From positions 62,001-126,000 of the forward strand of contig NZ_BDCF01000017.1 of NCBI RefSeq assembly GCF_001613365.1: a DNA stretch of 64,000 nucleotides, given 5' to 3'. The position numbers were made by a program, and so were the translations under genes. Positions 56,598 through 64,000 of the stretch are shown here, piece after piece. Position 1 is the first letter of the stretch. Each line of letters begins with the position of its first letter. The stretch is from Nocardia xishanensis NBRC 101358. GTDB taxonomy: Bacteria > Actinomycetota > Actinomycetes > Mycobacteriales > Mycobacteriaceae. Below the pieces are notes generated by a model that saw only the letters and a list, made by a program, of their open reading frames with translations, did no database searches and was not told the DNA's origin.

Positions 56598-57836
56598 GTG
56601 CTTAGTTCGACATGGCGCAGTCGTTCGACGCGTGGCGTATTGGTGATCGGCGCTGCCGCGGCGCTCGCGTTGACCGGATGCAGCGACAAATCCACCGACA
56701 GCGGCTCGGGCGCGACCGGGACCGGTTCGGGAGGCCTGTCCATCCAGCCGGTCATGCAGGTGGATACCGCGGGTAAGGAAGTGCCGAAGACGGATCCCGC
56801 GAAGGCGGCCGATCCGGCGGGTGACGGCAAGGCGACCTGTGCTCCCGGTACCGCCATCGCCATGGCGGGCGCCCTCACCGGCCCCGACGCCGCGCTCGGC
56901 ATCAACATCGTCAACGGGGTGAAGCTGGCGCTGGATCAGCACAACAAGGCGAATCCGGGCTGCAAGATCGAGCTGAAGCAGTTCGACACCGAGGGCGATC
57001 CGCAGAAGGCGACCCAGGTGATCCCGCAGATCGTCAACGATCGGTCGATCATCGGCCTGGTGGGCCCGGCGTTCTCCGGTGAGACCAAGGCGACCGGCCA
57101 GATCCTGAGCGACGCCGGCCTGGTGGCGGTGACGTCGTCGGCGACCAACGCGACGCTGACCCAGAACGGCTGGACCACCTTCTTCCGCGGCCTCGCCAAC
57201 GACGATGTGCAGGGTCCTTCGGTGGCGAAGTACCTGGTGGGCACCGCGAACTACAAGAAGGTGTGCGTGGTGCAGGACAACACCGATTACGGTGTCGGCC
57301 TGGCCAAGAGCGTCACCGAGGGCCTCGGCGCGGCCGCCGATCCGGCGTGCGCGGCCAGCATCAAGAAGGGTGACAAGGACTTCTCGGCCACCGTCACCAA
57401 GATCGCGGCGGCGGCGCCGGACGCGGTCTTCTTCTCGGGTTACTACGCCGAGGGCGCGCCGCTGGCTCAGCAGCTGAAGTCCGGTGGCGTGAAGGCCGTG
57501 TTCGTCGGCCCGGACGGCGTCAACGACCCGCAGTTCATCTCGCAGGCAGGCAGTGCGGCCAAGGGCGCGAACCTCACCTGCCCCTGTGGCCCGGCTCCCG
57601 AGAAGTTCGCCAAGGATTACGAGGCGCTCAACGGTCAGGCTCCCGGCGTGTACTCGGTGGAGGCCTACGACCTGACCACGATCCTGGCGAAGGGCATCGA
57701 CGGCGGCAAGGTCACCCGCCCCGATCTGCTCGGGTTCGTGCGCTCCTACGACGGGCCCGGTCTGGCCCGCACCTACAAGTGGAGCCCGAACGGCGAATTG
57801 GCCAACGCGCAGATCTGGATCTACGAAGTCAAGTAA
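56598..57836 (+). CDS. livK: Branched-chain amino acid ABC transporter substrate-binding lipoprotein
   Basis: The 412-residue product has a lipoprotein signal (GVLVIGAAAALALTGCSDKS) and a type I periplasmic-binding fold: GTAIAMAGALTGPDAALGIN, IIGLVGPAFSGETKATGQIL, KVCVVQDNTDYGVGLAKSVT and PDAVFFSGYYAEGAPLAQQL. It captures Leu/Ile/Val or related ligands outside the membrane for the permease encoded downstream. A glycine/serine-rich linker follows the lipid anchor. Confidence 0.92.
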   Translation: MLSSTWRSRSTRGVLVIGAAAALALTGCSDKSTDSGSGATGTGSGGLSIQPVMQVDTAGKEVPKTDPAKAADPAGDGKATCAPGTAIAMAGALTGPDAALGINIVNGVKLALDQHNKANPGCKIELKQFDTEGDPQKATQVIPQIVNDRSIIGLVGPAFSGETKATGQILSDAGLVAVTSSATNATLTQNGWTTFFRGLANDDVQGPSVAKYLVGTANYKKVCVVQDNTDYGVGLAKSVTEGLGAAADPACAASIKKGDKDFSATVTKIAAAAPDAVFFSGYYAEGAPLAQQLKSGGVKAVFVGPDGVNDPQFISQAGSAAKGANLTCPCGPAPEKFAKDYEALNGQAPGVYSVEAYDLTTILAKGIDGGKVTRPDLLGFVRSYDGPGLARTYKWSPNGELANAQIWIYEVK

Positions 57837-57848
57837 GACCGCGAATCC

Positions 57849-57885
57849 AGCACGTACGGGGTGCCCGTAACGCCCCGTACGTGCT
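57849..57885 (+). terminator. Attenuator-like hairpin between livK and livH
   Basis: AGCACGTACGGGG (57849-57861) and CCCCGTACGTGCT (57873-57885) form a perfect 13-bp stem with an 11-base loop, followed by GTTTC. It lies inside the liv operon, so it is probably a leaky terminator or mRNA-stability element keeping the binding protein in excess over the permease. Confidence 0.75.
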
Positions 57886-57920
57886 GTTTCATGAGGGGCT
57901 CGGGTGAGGGCGATATTCGA

Positions 57921-58954
57921 ATGACAGCATCAGTACTGGCCGGCGTGGCATACCTCGCCGACGGCTCGATCGACTTCAACTATCAAGGAGTGATCGATCA
58001 ATTCTGGCGACTGACCGTCGACGGAGTTACCTACGGTTCCATCTACGCCTTGGTAGCGGTGGGCTACACCCTGGTCTACGGCGTGCTTCGGCTCATCAAT
58101 TTCGCCCATTCGGAAATATTCATGCTGGGCATGTTCGGCCAGTTGATCGGACTGATGCTGTTCGGTTTCACCGCGAGCCCCGATGTCTACAACCAGGGTG
58201 TGCTGCTGACGATCGTCTACATCGGTTTGGCGATGGTGGTCGGCATGCTGGTGTCCGGCGGTGCGGCGGTCGGGTTGGAGCGCGTCGCCTATCGCCCGCT
58301 GCGCAAGCGCGGGGCCAAACCGCTGGCCTTCCTGATCACCGCGATCGGAATGTCGTTCGTGATCCAGGAGTTCGTGCACTTCATCCTGCCGAAGATCAAT
58401 CCGGATCTCGGCGGCACCAATGCCCAGCAGCCGGTTCAGCTCGTCGAGCCGACGGTGCAGTTCAGCTTCGGCGGCGCCGACGTCACCAACATCGCCATCC
58501 TGATCGTGGTGGCCGCGGTGGTGCTCGCGATCGCCACCGAAATGCTCATCAACAGAACGAAATTCGGCCGCGGCATCCGCGCCGTGGCGCAGGACCCTGA
58601 CACCGCGACGCTGATGGGCGTCTCCCGGGAGCGGGTCATCATGCTGACCTTCCTCATCGGCGGCGTCCTCGCGGGCGCTGCCGCGACGTTGTACGCGATC
58701 AAGATCCCGCCCGCGATCATCTACTCGGGTGGCTTCATCCTCGGCATCAAGGCGTTCAGCGCCGCGGTGCTCGGCGGCATCGGCAATCTGCGCGGCGCGC
58801 TGTTGGGCGGTCTGATCCTCGGAATCGTGGAGCAGTACGGGCAGATCCTGTTCGGTAGCCAATGGCGCGACGTGGTCGCGTTCGTCGTGCTGGTCGTGGT
58901 GTTGATGGTCCGGCCGACCGGCATCCTCGGTGAAAGTCTCGGGAGGGCCCGCGC

Positions 58955-58958
<4 letters not shown>
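57921..58958 (+). CDS. livH: Branched-chain amino acid ABC permease LivH
   Basis: The 345-residue protein has about eight TM segments (VTYGSIYALVAVGYTLVYGV, VLLTIVYIGLAMVVGMLVSG, and others) and the EAA-like loop of LivH permeases (IRAVAQDPDTATLMGVSRER). It forms the membrane pore with LivM. The ATG at 57921 gives the normal N-terminus; the longer upstream frame runs through the hairpin. Its stop overlaps the livM start (ATGA). Confidence 0.93.
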
Positions 58959-62235
<3,277 letters not shown>

Positions 62236-62432
62236 GGCGCATTGACGGCGACGGCGCCCGCGGTTCTCCGAGGGTGCCGTCCCACACTCAGCTGGTCGGC
62301 CCGCCGCCGACCAGCCGGCTCGCGACCATGGCCAACTGGTACGGCTCCTTCGCACTCCGAACTCCGGCGGAACTCGTCCAGGCGGCCCGCACATCCACGC
62401 ACTCCCAGCCCCGAGGGCGGGCCAGACGAGCC

Positions 62433-62525
62433 GTTCGCGGCCGTCTCGCTTCCGAGCGATCGAAGCCCACGCGACGAAGTCGCGAATCTCGATCGCTCGG
62501 AAGCGAGACATAAGAGGCCGCGAAC
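62433..62525 (+). repeat. 31-bp interrupted palindrome after the liv operon
   Basis: Bases 62433-62463 pair with 62489-62525 over 31 bp, interrupted only by a 6-base bulge (ATAAGA, 62510-62515). A third stem, GCGAC/GTCGC (62471-62483), lies in the loop. It is the longest foldback in the window. It may be a terminator or a mobile palindromic repeat of the REP/MITE kind. The rest of the 62236-62562 gap shows no gene. Confidence 0.85.
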
Positions 62526-62562
62526 CCCGCGCGCGCCAGCGCGCCGAAGATACAGTGCTGGT

Positions 62563-64000
62563 ATGGACGAGGAGCTGCTCGCGCTGGCCGACCGGTACTG
62601 GGACGAGACGTTGGCGGCGGCGCCGAGCCTGGCGACGCTGCTGGGTGACCACCGTTTCGACGATCGCATCGAGGATCTCTCGCTCGACGCCGAGCGGCAT
62701 CGGCTCGACTCCTTGCGTGATCTGCTCGGCCGGGTCGACGCGCTCGACCCGGCCCGGCTCTCGTCGGCCGACCGGGTGACCCGCAGCCTGTTGCGCGCGG
62801 AATTGGCCACAGCGGTGGATCATCTGGCGTGGCGGCCGTTGGAGATGGCCTCCGACCAGATGGACGGCGTGCACGCGGCGTTGCTCACCACCGCGCCGCA
62901 AATCAATGCGCCGCAACCGGAGCACGCGCGTGCGCTGCTGCGGCGGCACGAACAGCTCGGCGACATGCTGAGCCAGGCGGTGGACCGTTTCCGCGACGGT
63001 CTGGCCGCGGGCCGGGCGCCCGCCAGGATCACCATCGGGCGCTCGCTCAATCAGCTGGACGGCTACCTGGCCTCTGATCCGGCGAGCGATCCGTTCGTCA
63101 CCTTCGCCGGACCGCCGGACTGGGACGGCGAGGCGGAGTGGCGGGCCGATCTGGCGCGCGTCGCCGGTGACGTGATCCGGCCCGCGTTCCGGCGGTACCG
63201 CGACGCGCTGGCCGACGAGCTGCTGCCCGCGGCCAGGCCCGACGAGCGCAGCGGTCTGTGCTGGCTCGGCGACGACGGCGCCGAGATCTACCGCAGCCTG
63301 CTGCGCCACCACACCACGCTGCCCGATCTGGGCGCGGAGGAGATCCACGAGCTCGGGCTCTCCGAATTGGCTTTGCTGCGTGAGGAATACGCGCGGGTCG
63401 GCACACGGCTGTGGGGCACGTCGGATCTCGCGGAGATCTTCGGCAAACTGCGCGACGATCCCGACCTGTGCTACCGCGACGGCGAGCAGATCATGGTCGA
63501 CGCCAAACACTGCCTGGACGCCGCGACCGCCGAGATGGGGAACTGGTTCGGCAGGCTGCCCCGCCAGTCCTGCGACATCGTGCCGGTGCCGGACTTCCTG
63601 GCCGCAGACGCCCCGACGGCGTATTACTTCCCGCCCGCCGCGGACGGCTCCCGCCCTGGAACGTATTTCGTCAACCAGCACGAGCCGCAGGGGCGCGGGC
63701 GCTTCGAGACCGCCGCGGTGGCCTATCACGAGGCGATCCCCGGACATCACTTGCAGCTCACCATCGCCAACGAGCTCGAGCACCTGCCGCGCTTCCAGCG
63801 GCAGTCCTTCGCCAACACCGCGTTCGTGGAGGGCTGGGCGCTCTACACCGAGCGGCTCGCCGACGAGATGGGTTTGTACGCGGACGATCTCGACCGGCTC
63901 GGCATGCTGGCGGGCGATTCGTGGCGCTCCTGCCGCCTGGTGGTGGACACCGGCATACACGCGAAGGGCTGGAGCAGGCAGCAGGCCATCGACTTCATGG
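62563..64000 (+). CDS. DUF885 metallopeptidase-like protein (3' end outside window)
   Basis: The frame from ATG 62563 runs to the window edge (at least 479 residues). It has the DUF885 features: LADRYWDETLAAAPSLATLL at the start, and a zinc-protease-like HEAIPGHHLQL at about residue 390, with FVEGWALYTERLADEMG following (Glu ligand). This is the H-E-x3-G-H pattern of the family, whose substrate is not established. The start codon has only a weak upstream ribosome site. Confidence 0.85.
   Translation, partial: MDEELLALADRYWDETLAAAPSLATLLGDHRFDDRIEDLSLDAERHRLDSLRDLLGRVDALDPARLSSADRVTRSLLRAELATAVDHLAWRPLEMASDQMDGVHAALLTTAPQINAPQPEHARALLRRHEQLGDMLSQAVDRFRDGLAAGRAPARITIGRSLNQLDGYLASDPASDPFVTFAGPPDWDGEAEWRADLARVAGDVIRPAFRRYRDALADELLPAARPDERSGLCWLGDDGAEIYRSLLRHHTTLPDLGAEEIHELGLSELALLREEYARVGTRLWGTSDLAEIFGKLRDDPDLCYRDGEQIMVDAKHCLDAATAEMGNWFGRLPRQSCDIVPVPDFLAADAPTAYYFPPAADGSRPGTYFVNQHEPQGRGRFETAAVAYHEAIPGHHLQLTIANELEHLPRFQRQSFANTAFVEGWALYTERLADEMGLYADDLDRLGMLAGDSWRSCRLVVDTGIHAKGWSRQQAIDFM

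Overview
The window looks like a high-GC actinomycete chromosome of the mycolic-acid group (Corynebacteriales). Nocardia is my best guess, from the host gene set on the right (a PdtaR-type ANTAR regulator, a liv ABC operon with fused LivG-LivF, DUF885 and DUF4188 proteins) and from the LGFP-repeat endolysin of the phage. This is inference; no 16S or other diagnostic gene is present. About 80% of the window (1 to roughly 52.1 kb) is a siphovirus prophage whose left end lies outside the window.

Left arm (1-18.8 kb): tightly packed early or accessory phage genes with overlapping ATGA/GTGA junctions, all on the + strand. Embedded here is an RNA-biology locus. A promoter near 3.26 kb precedes two tandem noncoding RNAs, which I recognise as bacterial Y RNAs (Yrl), and then a complete Ro60/TROVE protein. 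The first Y RNA carries a circularly permuted tRNA-like module. An inverted repeat can hide the Ro60 ribosome-binding site. The same gene string continues with a cyclic-phosphate-processing receiver protein (cREC) and a calcineurin-like phosphoesterase. Further right are a MazG-like hydrolase, a phage DNA adenine methylase, a full-length glycyl-tRNA synthetase, an odd tRNA, a structured noncoding stretch, an initiator-type tRNA-Met, and a minus-strand gene with a consensus leaderless promoter and an R-x4-H motif. A secreted LysB-like esterase, NrdH redoxin and a HNH nuclease follow. Together these suggest a phage set devoted to RNA quality control and translation.

Structural and lysis arm (18.9-44.1 kb): small and large terminase, phosphoesterase, portal, MuF-like head protein, scaffold, P22-like major capsid, head-tail connectors, tail terminator, major tail protein with a C-terminal Ig-like domain, tail chaperones joined by a -1 frameshift, a 1693-residue tape measure with two cell-wall hydrolase domains, distal tail protein, a minor tail protein interrupted by a 159-residue mini-intein, LysA amidase, holin, and tail-tip or fibre proteins. 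Strong hairpins separate the major modules.

Lysogeny and cargo arm (44.1-52.1 kb): several genes likely expressed in the lysogen (short leaderless promoters; a DUF4352 protein; a minus-strand pair with a putative PD-(D/E)xK nuclease), then an HTH/DUF5753 regulator with two DUF397 partners, an excisionase-like HTH protein and a tyrosine integrase.

Right flank (52.2-64 kb): a low-molecular-weight tyrosine phosphatase and a DUF4188 protein (both minus), a degenerate stretch with the remains of a second integrase abutting the 3' end of tRNA-Leu(CAA), then host genes: pdtaR-like regulator, livK, livH, livM, a fused livGF, a very long palindrome, and the start of a DUF885 metallopeptidase-like gene that runs off the window.
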